A stretch of 64,000 nt of DNA, taken from contig NC_013407.1 in assembly GCF_000024625.1 (NCBI RefSeq), forward strand, positions 186,001 through 250,000. Reading direction: 5' to 3'. The notes beneath the pieces are model-generated. The model saw nothing but the letters and a program-made list of their open reading frames with translations. It did no database searches and had not been told where the DNA came from. Both the position numbers and the translations under genes were made by a program. How positions within the stretch are numbered: position 1 is the first letter of the stretch; every line of letters begins with the position of its first letter. Of the stretch, positions 37,744 to 47,444 are shown piece by piece. Source of the stretch: Methanocaldococcus vulcanius M7 (GTDB lineage Archaea > AGJL01 > Methanococci > Methanococcales > Methanocaldococcaceae).

Positions 37744-39030
37744 ATGGAGATAATTTTTAGAGGGGCAGCATTAGAAGTTGGAAGGAGTTGTATTGAAGTA
37801 AAAACTGATAAAAGCAAAATATTATTAGATTGTGGAGTTAAACTTGGAAAAGACATAGAATATCCTCTATTAGACAATTCCATAAAAGATATAGACAAGG
37901 TTTTTGTTTCACATGCTCACTTGGATCATTCTGGATCATTACCAATACTTTTTAGTAAGAGAATAGATGTGCCGATAATTACCACTGAATTAACTAAAAA
38001 ATTAGTTAAAGTTTTATTAAAAGACATGATAAGAATATCTGAGACCGAAAACAGAAAAATTCCTTACAATTATCACGATATAAAAGAAACAATGAGATAC
38101 ACAATCCCTTTAGGTTATAAAGAAAAAAAATATTACAAAGATTTCTCATACGAGTTGTTTAGTGCAGGACATATTCCCGGAAGTGCTTCCATACTCTTAA
38201 ATTACGAAAACGGAAAAAATATTCTTTATACAGGAGACATAAAACTTAGAAATACTCGATTAACGAAAGGAGCAGATCTAAGTTATACAAAAGATGATAT
38301 AAACGTTCTAATTATAGAATCAACTTATGGAAACAGTATTCATCCAGATAGGAAGGCAGTTGAATTGAGTTTTATTCAAAAAATTAAGGAAGTTCTATTT
38401 AGAGGAGGTGTAGTATTAATTCCAGTGTTTGCAGTTGATCGAGCACAGGAGATCGCTTTAATACTAAATGACTATGATATTGATGCCCCAATATACATGG
38501 ATGGGATGGCTGTTGAAGTTACAAAACTCATGCTTAAATACAGAGATATGTTAAATGAAGCTAATCAATTAGAAAAAGCCATAGAAAAAATTAAATTAAT
38601 AGAAAAATCAGAGGATAGAGTTAAAGCAGTGGAAAATTTATCAAAAAATGGAGGGGTGGTTATAACAACTGCTGGAATGTTAGATGGAGGACCAATTCTC
38701 TACTACCTAAAACTGTTTATGCATGATCCAAAAAATGCACTATTGTTAACTGGTTATCAAGTTAGAGATTCAAATGGAAGACATTTAATTGAAACAGGAA
38801 AATTATTTATAGAAAAAGAGGAAATTAAACCAAACTTGGAAGTTTGTTTATACAACTTCTCATGCCATGCCGGAATGGACGAATTGCACGAAATAATTAA
38901 AAAGGTTAATCCAGAACTACTTATAATACAGCATGGAGAGGAAGTTCAAGCAACAATCTTGAGAAATTGGGCATTAGAACATGGATTTGATGCAATAACT
39001 CCAAAATTGGGAGACAAGATAAGAATATAA
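37744..39030 (+). CDS. Beta-CASP ribonuclease aCPSF2
   Basis: This 428-residue metallo-beta-lactamase/beta-CASP nuclease of the archaeal CPSF2 group lacks the N-terminal KH domains of aCPSF1. Zinc motifs are HAHLDH (57-62), GHIPGSAS, and GDIK; ESTYG and the C-terminal CHAGMDEL and QHGEE motifs complete the beta-CASP site. Relatives act as exo- or endoribonucleases in 3'-end processing and RNA decay. GGTGA precedes the ATG at 37744. A methyltransferase gene follows 33 bp downstream, possibly in one transcript. Confidence 0.93.
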   Translation: MEIIFRGAALEVGRSCIEVKTDKSKILLDCGVKLGKDIEYPLLDNSIKDIDKVFVSHAHLDHSGSLPILFSKRIDVPIITTELTKKLVKVLLKDMIRISETENRKIPYNYHDIKETMRYTIPLGYKEKKYYKDFSYELFSAGHIPGSASILLNYENGKNILYTGDIKLRNTRLTKGADLSYTKDDINVLIIESTYGNSIHPDRKAVELSFIQKIKEVLFRGGVVLIPVFAVDRAQEIALILNDYDIDAPIYMDGMAVEVTKLMLKYRDMLNEANQLEKAIEKIKLIEKSEDRVKAVENLSKNGGVVITTAGMLDGGPILYYLKLFMHDPKNALLLTGYQVRDSNGRHLIETGKLFIEKEEIKPNLEVCLYNFSCHAGMDELHEIIKKVNPELLIIQHGEEVQATILRNWALEHGFDAITPKLGDKIRI

Positions 39031-39063
39031 ATTGATGATATAAAAATAGGGTGGTAAAAATCC

Positions 39064-39849
39064 ATGATTGGACTAAAAATCGAAGAAGCAGTTAAACATA
39101 ACGAAAGATTGAAAAAATATGTGTATAAAAAAGGAAATAAACTTAGAATTGACTTTAAAAATAAAGAGGCATTGATAGAGTATAATAGGACAATTTTAAA
39201 GGTTTTATTTAACTTAGATGTTGAATTTCACGATAAAGGTCTCATTCCAACGCCAATAAACAGATATTTATTTATAAAATCGACATTTAAAACCTTAGAA
39301 AACCTCAATATAAAAAAACCTCTTGTCTTGGAAATTGGGACGGGACATTCTGCGATTATCTCCCTTTTAATAAAAAAACTTTATAATGCAGAGGTTTATG
39401 CCACTGAGGTTGATGAAGAGTTTATAAATCTTGCCAAATCCAACATAAAAAGAAATAACTTAAATATTAAGATTATAAATTCTAAAGGGAAAATTATAAG
39501 TGGAATTGATGAGATTAAAGATAAAAAATTTGATTTAATCATATCTTATCCTCCTTTTTATTCAGACAACTCCGTAGCGAGTGGAAGAAAATTTGGTGGG
39601 GCATTAGCTAAAAATGTTGAGTTAATTGGAGGGGGAAAGTTTGGAGAAACTTTTTCATTCAAAATAATCGAAGAGGGTGTTAATTTCCTAAACAAAAAAG
39701 GAGTTATTTCATTAATGCTACCAAAAAAACCAGAGAAAAGGAGAGATCTTATAATTAAAAAAATGAAGGATGTTGGATTAAATGTTGAGATTGATGAGAT
39801 TAGAACAGGAAATAGATTAAGATACGTAATTAAAGGGTTTAGATGCTGA
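39064..39849 (+). CDS. SAM-dependent adenine-N6 methyltransferase, RlmF/METTL16-like
   Basis: This 261-residue Rossmann methyltransferase has LVLEIGTGHSAIISLLI (motif I), VYATEVDEEFINLAKSNIKRN and the catalytic tetrad-like SYPPFY, an N/S-PPF/Y motif typical of adenine-N6 enzymes. It resembles the RlmF/METTL16 group that methylates structured RNA. The N-terminal domain has a proline-rich LIPTPINRYLFIKS loop, probably for RNA contact. The substrate is unknown. A CRISPR leader begins directly after its stop codon. Confidence 0.85.
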   Translation: MIGLKIEEAVKHNERLKKYVYKKGNKLRIDFKNKEALIEYNRTILKVLFNLDVEFHDKGLIPTPINRYLFIKSTFKTLENLNIKKPLVLEIGTGHSAIISLLIKKLYNAEVYATEVDEEFINLAKSNIKRNNLNIKIINSKGKIISGIDEIKDKKFDLIISYPPFYSDNSVASGRKFGGALAKNVELIGGGKFGETFSFKIIEEGVNFLNKKGVISLMLPKKPEKRRDLIIKKMKDVGLNVEIDEIRTGNRLRYVIKGFRC

Positions 39850-40213
39850 TGTCTTGTTGTTTGTTTCTGTTTTTCTGATTTTTTAGTTTTTAGTTGAGGT
39901 TTTTGTTTTTTTAATTGGTTTTAGTTGATTTCTGAGGGTTGATTTGTTTTATTGTTTCTTATATTTGGATGTTTTTGATTATGGAGTTTTTTTAGAGTTT
40001 TTAATTTATTGCAGTTGTTTTTAGAAATCCATGGTTGATTAAGTGTGTTTTTTGTTTTTATTTTCTGTTTATTGTTGTTTTTTAAATAAAAGTTTGGATT
40101 GTTTTGTTATAGGGTTTATAAAGAAAAGGGGTTATCTATGGGTAGAAATTTTATAGTGTAGAAAAATATAAATATTAGTAAAAATATTATAATGAAATAA
40201 GAAAAATTATCCT
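39850..40213 (+). promoter_or_regulatory. T/G-rich CRISPR leader
   Basis: This 364-bp stretch on the plus strand is made mostly of T and G with very few C until about 40110, then turns A-rich. Methanocaldococcus CRISPR loci are known for long conserved leaders of about this size beside the first repeat. It contains a TATA-like AAATATAAATA at 40164-40174, which would start crRNA precursor transcription near the first repeat. No open frame is supported within it. Confidence 0.75.
40164..40174 (+). promoter_or_regulatory. TATA-like box of the CRISPR array
   Basis: AAATATAAATA preceded by an A-rich BRE-like stretch. A start about 25 bases downstream would be near 40198, just ahead of the first repeat at 40214. 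Confidence 0.5.
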
Positions 40214-40448
40214 ATTAAAATCAGCACGGATCGTGATGGAAACTCTTAAATCCCCAGTTCCTTTAGGTGTCTTACTAAATTAAAATCAGCACGGATCGTG
40301 ATGGAAACTTTAGGTTCTGGAGAATTTGGTATCTGGTTTGGGTAATTAAATTAAAATCAGCACGGATCGTGATGGAAACTTGGTTTGGCTTTTGTTTGGC
40401 TCTTTTTTTATTTTTTTTATTAAAATCAGCACGGATCGTGATAGAACA
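40214..40448 (+). CRISPR. Four-repeat orphan CRISPR array
   Basis: Four 30-nt repeats lie at 40214-40243, 40279-40308, 40350-40379 and 40419-40448. Repeats start ATTAAAATCAGCACGG and end GTGATGGAAAC. Their centre, CACG GAT CGTG, can form a 4-bp stem. The ends match the M. jannaschii repeat that I remember, while the central stem differs. The first three copies are identical. The fourth changes after position 24 (GATAGAACA), as expected for the leader-distal end. Spacers are 35, 41 and 39 nt; the third is nearly all T and G. No cas gene is in the window, so processing must rely on Cas proteins encoded elsewhere. Confidence 0.95.
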
Positions 40449-40555
40449 ACTCGTTCAAATATTAGGTATATTTATTAAAAAATCTTAATTAAATAAAATA
40501 TATTAATTGATTTATACTTCAAAGGTTTTCTACCAAAAAGGTTGCAATAGAGTAG

Positions 40556-41620
40556 TCATGGTTTAGAATACCATTTAAAAAAGTTATTTTCTATAAATTC
40601 TCTGATACTCATGGGGGGCAATCCTGTAGCGATGCTGTAAACTGATATTCCCCCTGCTCCGACACCTTCTTTTACGGAACCTCTGCAATAGTTTTTTAGA
40701 CCTTTAATTTTTGCATTTTCGAAATAGAGTTTTGATGCAAATAATGGAACATTTCCGATCTGTTCGACTATTCCTTTTAAATCTCCTTTTTTATCGTTTA
40801 ACACAAATTCTGTTGTTCCTATTGCAATTAAATTATTTTTTAAGACATCTTTATTTATTTCCTTTATAACTGCTAAAACGGCACTCATTTGAGTTCCTCC
40901 TGCTAAAATCACGGGTTTATTTCTCTCAGCAAAACTTAGGGCTAAACCAGCGACAACTGGCATCATTTTATCTCCAACAGCATTTAAAATATCAAAGACA
41001 GATGATTTTTCATTTATTTTTGCCTTTTTCAATCCTTCTTTAACGATTTTTATTTTTAATTCATGAGGGTTATTTACTGAACCGGAGCTAACTTTTCCTT
41101 CAGCATCGTATCCCAAGCCAAGTAAAACCCCTAATGCAGTTGTTGTTCCTCCGGGAACGCTTTCTCCAATAATCAAAAGTTCTGAGTTTAGATTTTTTCC
41201 AAGCAAATAGGACATTTTAAATAGTGATTTTGAGTTATTCATTGCTTTTCCTTCCTCTATTTTCCCAGTCGGCTCTTTATCAATCTCTAAAAATGGAATT
41301 TTTGGTTTAACAAATGCTCCTGCATCTATGTGAATATTTTTTATATTTTTCAGTTCAATGCATGCTCTTGTTATCGTTGCAGGGGTTGGGGAACCTGTAG
41401 CGTCGATTGGAGGAGTTTTTAAAGTTAGAGATCTTCCTAAAAAAACAAGTTCCACATCTGAGGCGGGGGTGTATTTTATAACATCTCTGTGAACTCCGGA
41501 TATTGGGATTGAGAGGGTTGTCTCTATTGATGATATGACACAAGTAAACAGAACATTTTTTTTATTAATTTTTTTAATTTCGTCTAAGAACCCGTTTTCA
41601 TTGATTGTAATTAGAGACAT
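40556..41620 (-). CDS. CobT-like nicotinate-nucleotide phosphoribosyltransferase family protein
   Basis: This 354-residue protein is of the archaeal CobT-related family (TIGR00303-like). Bacterial CobT makes alpha-ribazole phosphate from a lower-ligand base for cobamides; archaeal members probably act in activation of the cobamide lower ligand, but this is not firmly established. Visible motifs are VFLGRSLTLKTPPIDATGSPTPATIT, ESVPGGTTTALGVLLGLGYD (in parts), PVVAGLALSFAERNKPVILAGGTQMSAVL, and the C-terminal CRGSVKEGVGAGGISVY. Strong GGAGGA precedes the ATG at 41620. CbiE at 51.3 kb is another cobamide gene in the window. Confidence 0.85.
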   Translation of the reverse strand: MSLITINENGFLDEIKKINKKNVLFTCVISSIETTLSIPISGVHRDVIKYTPASDVELVFLGRSLTLKTPPIDATGSPTPATITRACIELKNIKNIHIDAGAFVKPKIPFLEIDKEPTGKIEEGKAMNNSKSLFKMSYLLGKNLNSELLIIGESVPGGTTTALGVLLGLGYDAEGKVSSGSVNNPHELKIKIVKEGLKKAKINEKSSVFDILNAVGDKMMPVVAGLALSFAERNKPVILAGGTQMSAVLAVIKEINKDVLKNNLIAIGTTEFVLNDKKGDLKGIVEQIGNVPLFASKLYFENAKIKGLKNYCRGSVKEGVGAGGISVYSIATGLPPMSIREFIENNFFKWYSKP

Positions 41621-41842
41621 AGTAAATCCTCCTTTTATATTTCAACTTTTTTATAGTAGTTTTTTATAGTAGGTTGTGAATAGTTATTAAGTGTTTGAAT
41701 AGAAAAAGCATGAAAAAGTTATATATAATGTCAGGTTTATTTTTAAGTATCATGAGAGTTAAATCTATTATGTTTAACACTCTACTTATTTAATATTTAA
41801 TATCTTAAATAGTTGATATAAGGATCTACTGAGGGAGTTGTT

Positions 41843-42466
41843 ATGAATAAAGATCTGATTAGAAAGGTTATAGAATTAAAGAATAACGGACTCACTATTG
41901 GTGAGATTGCCGAAGAATTAAATGTTTCCATGGAAACTGCAAGATATTTGGCTTTAAATGCAGAAAAATTATTGAAGGAAGAAGAAAAAATAACAAAACT
42001 TGGAAATATAGATATATTTATCGATTGGAGAAATATCGGAAGTTCAGCAAATCGATTAAAAAGCATAAGTTCTATCATCGTTGATATATTAAAAAATAGA
42101 AATATTGAATTTGATACCGTTGTTGGAATCTCAACCAGTGGAGTTCCAATTGCCACTCTTGTTGCCTCAGAACTTGGAAAAGAATTAACCATATACATTC
42201 CAAAAAAACACATTTCCGAAGAAGGAAAGAAAATAACTGGTTCAATATCGCATAATTTCTCACCTGTCCATTATAAAAGGGCTGTTATTATAGATGACGT
42301 TGTAACAAGCGGAAGTACATTAAAAGAATGCTTAAAACAACTAAAAGAAGTATGTAGTCCTAAATTAGTTGTAGTGTTAATAGATAAAAGTGGATTAGAT
42401 GAGATTGAAGACGTGCCTCTTATTCCATTAATTAGAATAGGGGCTGTAAATGTTGAACAGCACTAA
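41843..42466 (+). CDS. gfcR: GfcR-type transcriptional regulator (HTH plus PyrE-like PRTase domain)
   Basis: This 207-residue protein combines an N-terminal helix-turn-helix (LIRKVIELKNNGLTIGEIAEELNVSMETARYLA, in two helices) with a type I phosphoribosyltransferase domain. The PRPP loop VIIDDVVTSGSTLKE is intact. The family (GfcR, orotate-phosphoribosyltransferase-like) regulates sugar or nucleotide metabolism in haloarchaea, with the PRTase domain probably sensing a phosphoribosyl metabolite. GAGGGAG precedes the ATG at 41843. The next two plus-strand genes are a histone and purQ, so purine control is a possible but unproven link. Confidence 0.88.
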   Translation: MNKDLIRKVIELKNNGLTIGEIAEELNVSMETARYLALNAEKLLKEEEKITKLGNIDIFIDWRNIGSSANRLKSISSIIVDILKNRNIEFDTVVGISTSGVPIATLVASELGKELTIYIPKKHISEEGKKITGSISHNFSPVHYKRAVIIDDVVTSGSTLKECLKQLKEVCSPKLVVVLIDKSGLDEIEDVPLIPLIRIGAVNVEQH

Positions 42467-42540
42467 ACATTGGATTAATCTTTTTTATAACTAATTAAAA
42501 AATTTTGCCTAATTCAATAATAAACAAGGAGGTAAAATTT

Positions 42541-42834
42541 ATGCTACCAAAAGCAACAATTAAAAGAATTATGAAAGAGCATACTGATTTTAACATATCA
42601 TCAGAGGCCGTGGATGAACTTTGCAATATGCTTGAGGAGATTATAAAGATAACCACGGAAGTTGCAGAGCAAAATGCAAGAAAAGAGGGAAGAAAAACAA
42701 TAAAAGCAAGAGATATTAAAAACTGTGATGATGAAAGATTAAAAAGGAGAATAATGGAATTAAGCGAGAGAACAGATAAAATGCCCATCTTGATTAAAGA
42801 AATGTTGAATGTAATAACCTCCGAATTGAAATAA
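42541..42834 (+). CDS. Archaeal histone with C-terminal extension (MJ1647-type)
   Basis: This is a 97-residue histone. The fold covers about residues 1-67 (LPKATIKRIMKEHTDFNISSEAVDEL, long central helix ending AEQNARKEGRKTIKARDI). About 30 further residues continue as helices (RRIMELSERTDKMPILIKEMLNVI). This layout matches the M. jannaschii MJ1647 variant, whose tail drives tetramer formation and DNA bridging. Its start follows a strong AAGGAGGT at proper spacing, much better than the in-frame start at 42505. It lies 15 bp ahead of purQ, an unusual pairing that may couple nucleotide supply and chromatin. Confidence 0.93.
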   Translation: MLPKATIKRIMKEHTDFNISSEAVDELCNMLEEIIKITTEVAEQNARKEGRKTIKARDIKNCDDERLKRRIMELSERTDKMPILIKEMLNVITSELK

Positions 42835-42849
42835 AATGGAGGGAAAAAG

Positions 42850-43533
42850 ATGAAAATTGCAGTAGCAAAATTTTTAGGAACTAACTGTGATTTAGATGTT
42901 TGTCATGCTATAAAATTAGCAGGGGGTAATCCAGAACTGGTTTTTTTTACCCAGAGGGATTTAGATAACTATTGTGGAGCAGTTATCCCAGGAGGATTTT
43001 CTTATGGAGATTATTTAAGAGCGGGAGCTATAAGTGCAAGAACTCCAATTATTGAGGGATTAAAAAAGATGGTTGAAGATGGAAAGCCAGTTTTGGGAAT
43101 ATGTAATGGAGCTCAGATAGGTTTAGAAGCAGGATTCTCAAAGGGAACGTTAACCAATAACATTAATGCAAGATTTATATGTAAATGGGTGTATATTAGA
43201 GTAGAGAATAATAAAACTCCATTTACAAAATATTATAAAAAAGGAGAAGTTATAAGAATTCCAATAGCCCATGCAGAAGGCAGATTTTATGCGGATGATG
43301 AGACGTTAGATTATATGTATAAAAATAACATGATTGTTTTCAAATACTGCGATGAGAACGGAGAGATAACAGAAGAAGCGAATCCAAATGGATCTGTTGA
43401 TAATATAGCTGGAGTTTGCAATGAAAATCAAAACTGCGTTTTATTAATGCCTCATCCAGAAAGAGCAAGCGAGAAAATCCTTGGATCTGATGATGGATTG
43501 AGAATGTTCAAGGGAATGTTAGGAACTCTTTAA
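42850..43533 (+). CDS. purQ: PurQ, FGAM synthase glutaminase subunit
   Basis: PurQ supplies ammonia from glutamine to PurL and PurS in phosphoribosylformylglycinamidine synthesis. The 227-residue class I amidotransferase has the oxyanion region VIPGGFSYGDYLRAGAI, the nucleophile in VLGICNGAQIGLEAG, and the His-Glu pair in MPHPERASEKILG. GGAGGG lies just before the ATG at 42850. PurL and PurS are not in the window. Confidence 0.96.
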   Translation: MKIAVAKFLGTNCDLDVCHAIKLAGGNPELVFFTQRDLDNYCGAVIPGGFSYGDYLRAGAISARTPIIEGLKKMVEDGKPVLGICNGAQIGLEAGFSKGTLTNNINARFICKWVYIRVENNKTPFTKYYKKGEVIRIPIAHAEGRFYADDETLDYMYKNNMIVFKYCDENGEITEEANPNGSVDNIAGVCNENQNCVLLMPHPERASEKILGSDDGLRMFKGMLGTL

Positions 43534-43615
43534 ATTTTTAAAAATTTTTAAAATCTAAAAAGTTTATTAAAACCTTAATTAAATCATTAATAATTTTTAA
43601 TTTTTATTTTATTGT

Positions 43616-44470
43616 TTATAATATCATCAAAAGAAGTTCTCTTGCAATTTTAGCTGCGGTTATTGCTGTTATGTTTGCCATATCGTATATTGGAGAGACC
43701 TCAACAATATCAAATCCAACTATTTTATTTTTAGCATTTTTTAGGAGATAAAGAGAGTTAAAAAGTTCTCTACTTGTAAATCCACAGGGTTCAGGGGTTC
43801 CAGTTCCCGGAGCGTAGGCAGGATCTAAAACATCAATATCCAATGTTATATATATTGGAATGTCTAAATCTAAGATGTAATTTATATCATCTTCATTCAT
43901 TAGATCTGCTTTTAAATAGAGGTTGTTTTCTTTTGCAAATTTCCATTCTTCCCTATCTCCACTCCTAATTCCAAACTGGAATGTCCATGGAGTTGTTTCC
44001 CTTATCCTTCTCATAACACACGCGTGAGATAGGTTATTTCCTAAGTATTCATCTCTTAGATCACAGTGGGCATCAAACTGGATAACTGCAACTTCTCCAA
44101 AAACATCCTTTACTGCCTTAACAATTGGAAAAGATATAGAATGTTCTCCTCCAAAGGTTATTACCTTCTTCTCATCCTCTAATATCTTTTTTACGATTGA
44201 GTGTATTGTCCCAAACATCTCTTTCTGGCTTCCATACAGATCAAGGTCTTTCAAATCACAGTATTTTACATCCATAAGATCTCTATCCAACACTGGACTG
44301 TATGTTTCTAATCCCCATGAAGCTGATCTTATTGCAGATCCTCCTTCTCTCGTTCCGGGTTTGAAAGATGTGGTTCCATCGTATGGGATTGAGATCACAA
44401 CACCATCCGCTTCTTCGTAAGAACTATCCGCCATTATAAATTTTGATAAATCTATGAAGTGTTCTTTCAT
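43616..44470 (-). CDS. speB: Agmatinase / arginase-family ureohydrolase
   Basis: This enzyme hydrolyses agmatine to putrescine and urea in polyamine synthesis. The 284-residue protein carries the three binuclear manganese motifs: [23 protein letters not shown] and [20 protein letters not shown]. Length is as expected. GGTGAGGAG lies before the ATG at 44470. It is monocistronic, with 353 bp of A+T-rich DNA upstream. Confidence 0.93.
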   Translation of the reverse strand: MKEHFIDLSKFIMADSSYEEADGVVISIPYDGTTSFKPGTREGGSAIRSASWGLETYSPVLDRDLMDVKYCDLKDLDLYGSQKEMFGTIHSIVKKILEDEKKVITFGGEHSISFPIVKAVKDVFGEVAVIQFDAHCDLRDEYLGNNLSHACVMRRIRETTPWTFQFGIRSGDREEWKFAKENNLYLKADLMNEDDINYILDLDIPIYITLDIDVLDPAYAPGTGTPEPCGFTSRELFNSLYLLKNAKNKIVGFDIVEVSPIYDMANITAITAAKIARELLLMIL

Positions 44471-44823
44471 CTCCTCACCTCGTTTTATAATAAATAACGT
44501 TCTTGTAATAAAATCTAATTTTAAATTAAAATTAATTTAAAATGGAGTTATTGTTAAACTATAAAATTTTTTCGCTAACCGATAACAGGAAAAAGGATAA
44601 AAGAAATTATAAAAGGTTATATTAAGATGGTAATATAAGATTAGGGATTATTAAAAATTTATAACTAAAAAAGGAAAAAAATAAAATAAAATCAACAGAA
44701 GAAAAAAATATAGGAAATAAAAAGTTAGATATTAAAATCCTATTAAAATAATTTTAAATATAAAAGATAAATATAAAAGATTAAACATAAGATAGATGAG
44801 ACAGATAAATAAAGAAATTAATT
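44471..44823. other. 353-bp purine-rich A+T-rich intergenic region
   Basis: I see no gene. The plus strand is dominated by A and G runs (for example around 44660-44720). It should contain the speB promoter at the left side and the terminator of the substrate-binding protein gene at the right. Confidence 0.4.
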
Positions 44824-45960
44824 TTATCCGTTAACTATCTCATTGTATGTTTTTAGATCAAATATATCGTTCTCGATACCTTCTTCTGAAGCATTTTTAA
44901 GTTTTCCATTGATTAAGCCCTGGAGTTTCATTGCTTCAACGAATTTTATAACTTTCGGAATAACTGGTTGTAATCTGTAATCATATTTTATGTGAGGGAT
45001 TGATGCTTCCTCAACAACTTTCTTAGTTCCGAGCCATCTAACTGATGCATTTACAGCTAACTGCTTATTTTTGTTTATTTCATCTGTTGCATCTTTTAAT
45101 AATTTAGCAAAAGCGATAACTATATCTTTCTTGTTTTTTAAAGCGGTCTCGGATGCGGTTAAGCAACAGCATGGATGGTTTGCCCATGTTCCTCCTGTTG
45201 CACTTGGAAGATCTTCACTGTAAGCAACAACTTTTCCAACACCATCATATTTAATAATTTCTGGCATTGGCTCCCAAGCGATAACTGCATCTAACTGTTT
45301 TTGAGATAGCATTTGAGGCATTGTTCCCTGTCCATTACAACTGATTAACAAAACCATTGCACTTTTATTGCTTGGATTCTCTGTGTAGGTTATTCCTTCA
45401 GCTTTTAAAGCATCTTCTATCATAACATATTGAATTGATGTAGGCAAAGGATGTCCTATTTTAACTTGTTTTCCTTCTTTATACTGCTCTTTTATCCATT
45501 TTACAAATTCATCCCAGTTGTTTGCAGGAATATCTTTTCTAACTACAACTGCAGATCCTTCGGTGTGTAGGTTCATTATAACCTTCGCTTGTGTTCCTTT
45601 GTCAATATAGAATATGACTGGTGGATAACCTAACAATGCAACGTCAACTTTACCCTGAGACATTAGGTTCATTATGCTTGCTCCTCCTTTATTCACTCTT
45701 ATCAACTTTATGTTAGCTATTTTTTTATCTCCCTCGTAGAGTTCGTAATCTTCCTTGTCATTAACTTTCTTTAAGTAGATTCCATATTTATCCTTGAATA
45801 TATCTGGATAATCACATGCTACAAATAATGATGCATGATGATCTGTTGGAAGATATGCAACTGTTAATGTTGGGACTGAAGAGGATTCATTCTGAACGCA
45901 TCCTGTAAATGCAACCAAGATCGAGGATATTAAAATTGACAGTAAAATATATTTTTTCAC
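44824..45960 (-). CDS. ABC transporter substrate-binding lipoprotein, SsuA/NMT1-like
   Basis: This 378-residue extracytoplasmic binding protein has a signal peptide ending in a lipobox (LVAFTGC, lipid-modified Cys21). A periplasmic-binding fold of the nitrate/sulfonate/taurine type follows, with [35 protein letters not shown] and [15 protein letters not shown]. Such proteins deliver alkanesulfonates, nitrate or thiamine precursors. It starts at GTG 45960 after GGTGG. No permease or ATPase gene is adjacent, so it is an orphan component here. Confidence 0.85.
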   Translation of the reverse strand: MKKYILLSILISSILVAFTGCVQNESSSVPTLTVAYLPTDHHASLFVACDYPDIFKDKYGIYLKKVNDKEDYELYEGDKKIANIKLIRVNKGGASIMNLMSQGKVDVALLGYPPVIFYIDKGTQAKVIMNLHTEGSAVVVRKDIPANNWDEFVKWIKEQYKEGKQVKIGHPLPTSIQYVMIEDALKAEGITYTENPSNKSAMVLLISCNGQGTMPQMLSQKQLDAVIAWEPMPEIIKYDGVGKVVAYSEDLPSATGGTWANHPCCCLTASETALKNKKDIVIAFAKLLKDATDEINKNKQLAVNASVRWLGTKKVVEEASIPHIKYDYRLQPVIPKVIKFVEAMKLQGLINGKLKNASEEGIENDIFDLKTYNEIVNG

Positions 45961-46151
45961 GATACCACCTCAAAGTATGATCATAAGAAAAATGTTAGAA
46001 AAATATTATATAAAATTTTTTATTTTATTGCAGTTTGTTTACCTTATAAGAAAAAAGAGATAATTTAAGAAAATATTTTATAATCAAAATAAAGATATTA
46101 ATCAATTAAATTTAAAATGTTTATATCATCTTACTTCGCTTAACAATGTTT

Positions 46152-47198
46152 CTAACTATCTTTCTCCAAATAAACCGTATATGTCGGAAATGCCATTTCT
46201 ATTCCTTCCTTTTCAAATTCCTCTTTTATCTTTAAATTTATCTCAGTGAGAGTGTTTAAATAATAATCGAATCCAAGATTTTTTATAAAATATTCAACTC
46301 TCAAATTTAGAGACCAATCCCCATATTCTACAAAATGAACCCTCTTTGGCTCAATTACTGCCTCGTGATTATTTAGAATGTTCTCAATTATCTCAATCGC
46401 TCTTCTGACTTTCTCAGCCGAAGTATCATAAGTTAAACCGATAGTCATCAAAACCCTTCTTTTTCTCATTGCTGACATGTTTGTTATTTTTGCATCAACA
46501 AGAGAGGAGTTAGGCATTATTATTAAGCTATCTTCCCAAGTCCTTATTCTCGTGCTTCTAATTCCAATCTCTTCCACTATTCCCTCTCCCCCATCAAACA
46601 CAATCCAATCTTTTAATCTAAATGGCTTATCGAAAATTATTATCAATCCTGCGATTAAATTTTTAGTGGTGTCTTGCATTGCCAAAGCAACTGCTAAACC
46701 ACCGATCCCCAAACCTGCAAGTAGTGTTGTTATATCATAACCAAGATTTCTTAGAATAAATAAAATTGCAAATGTATATACAACGCCCCTGGCAAATTTT
46801 CTTATTGAATTTACCAACTGATCGTCTATTTTTCTTTTCTTTCGTTCAGCGAAAGGAATTAAATAACGCTCTATACTTTTATCTATAAATCTTTCAACAA
46901 ATACCACTCCACAAAGAGTTAATGCAACACCTATTGCTTTGTGAATAAGATCTGAAATCTGCTCTGGAAGAGATAGGAATTTTACCCCGAAGTATATTCC
47001 AATTATTACAATAGATACTAAAAGAGGGTCGTTTAATGAGAAAAAAATATCGTTAATTTTTGTATCGTTCTTAGATGTTAGTTGATTCTTCATTATCCTA
47101 CTAATGATTTTTGCCAGTATGACACTTAAAATTATGGTAGAGATACAGAGGATATAGTTGGTTATTGAATTTCCATAGATAGTTATATTAGATAACAC
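46152..47198 (-). CDS. Small-conductance mechanosensitive channel MscS
   Basis: This 348-residue MscS-family channel releases solutes under osmotic downshift. There are four or five N-terminal hydrophobic segments, then the pore helix TTLLAGLGIGGLAVALAMQD with the Gly/Ala packing pattern. The beta-domain has KDWIVFDGGEGIVEEIGIRSTRIRT, and the C-terminal alpha-beta domain ends FPTYTVYLEKDS. Size matches the M. jannaschii MscMJ channel. The start is GTG 47198 after GGGGGGA. Confidence 0.92.
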   Translation of the reverse strand: MLSNITIYGNSITNYILCISTIILSVILAKIISRIMKNQLTSKNDTKINDIFFSLNDPLLVSIVIIGIYFGVKFLSLPEQISDLIHKAIGVALTLCGVVFVERFIDKSIERYLIPFAERKKRKIDDQLVNSIRKFARGVVYTFAILFILRNLGYDITTLLAGLGIGGLAVALAMQDTTKNLIAGLIIIFDKPFRLKDWIVFDGGEGIVEEIGIRSTRIRTWEDSLIIMPNSSLVDAKITNMSAMRKRRVLMTIGLTYDTSAEKVRRAIEIIENILNNHEAVIEPKRVHFVEYGDWSLNLRVEYFIKNLGFDYYLNTLTEINLKIKEEFEKEGIEMAFPTYTVYLEKDS

Positions 47199-47444
47199 AC
47201 TCCCCCCTTTTATTTTGATTTTTCTAACACTAACTCTTTTTCTTATTTAAATAACTTATTGTTTCTTGTTATCTTATTTTTGATGCAGATTTTTACTAAA
47301 AAATCAATTAAATAAAACCTAACTTTAAATAAAAAAACAAAAAATAAAACAAAAATAAAGTTTTAGTTAAAATTAGTTAAAAAAGTTAGAATCAAAAATT
47401 AAAAATCTAAGATTAAAAAGAAAAGAGATTTTTTCAATTATCAA

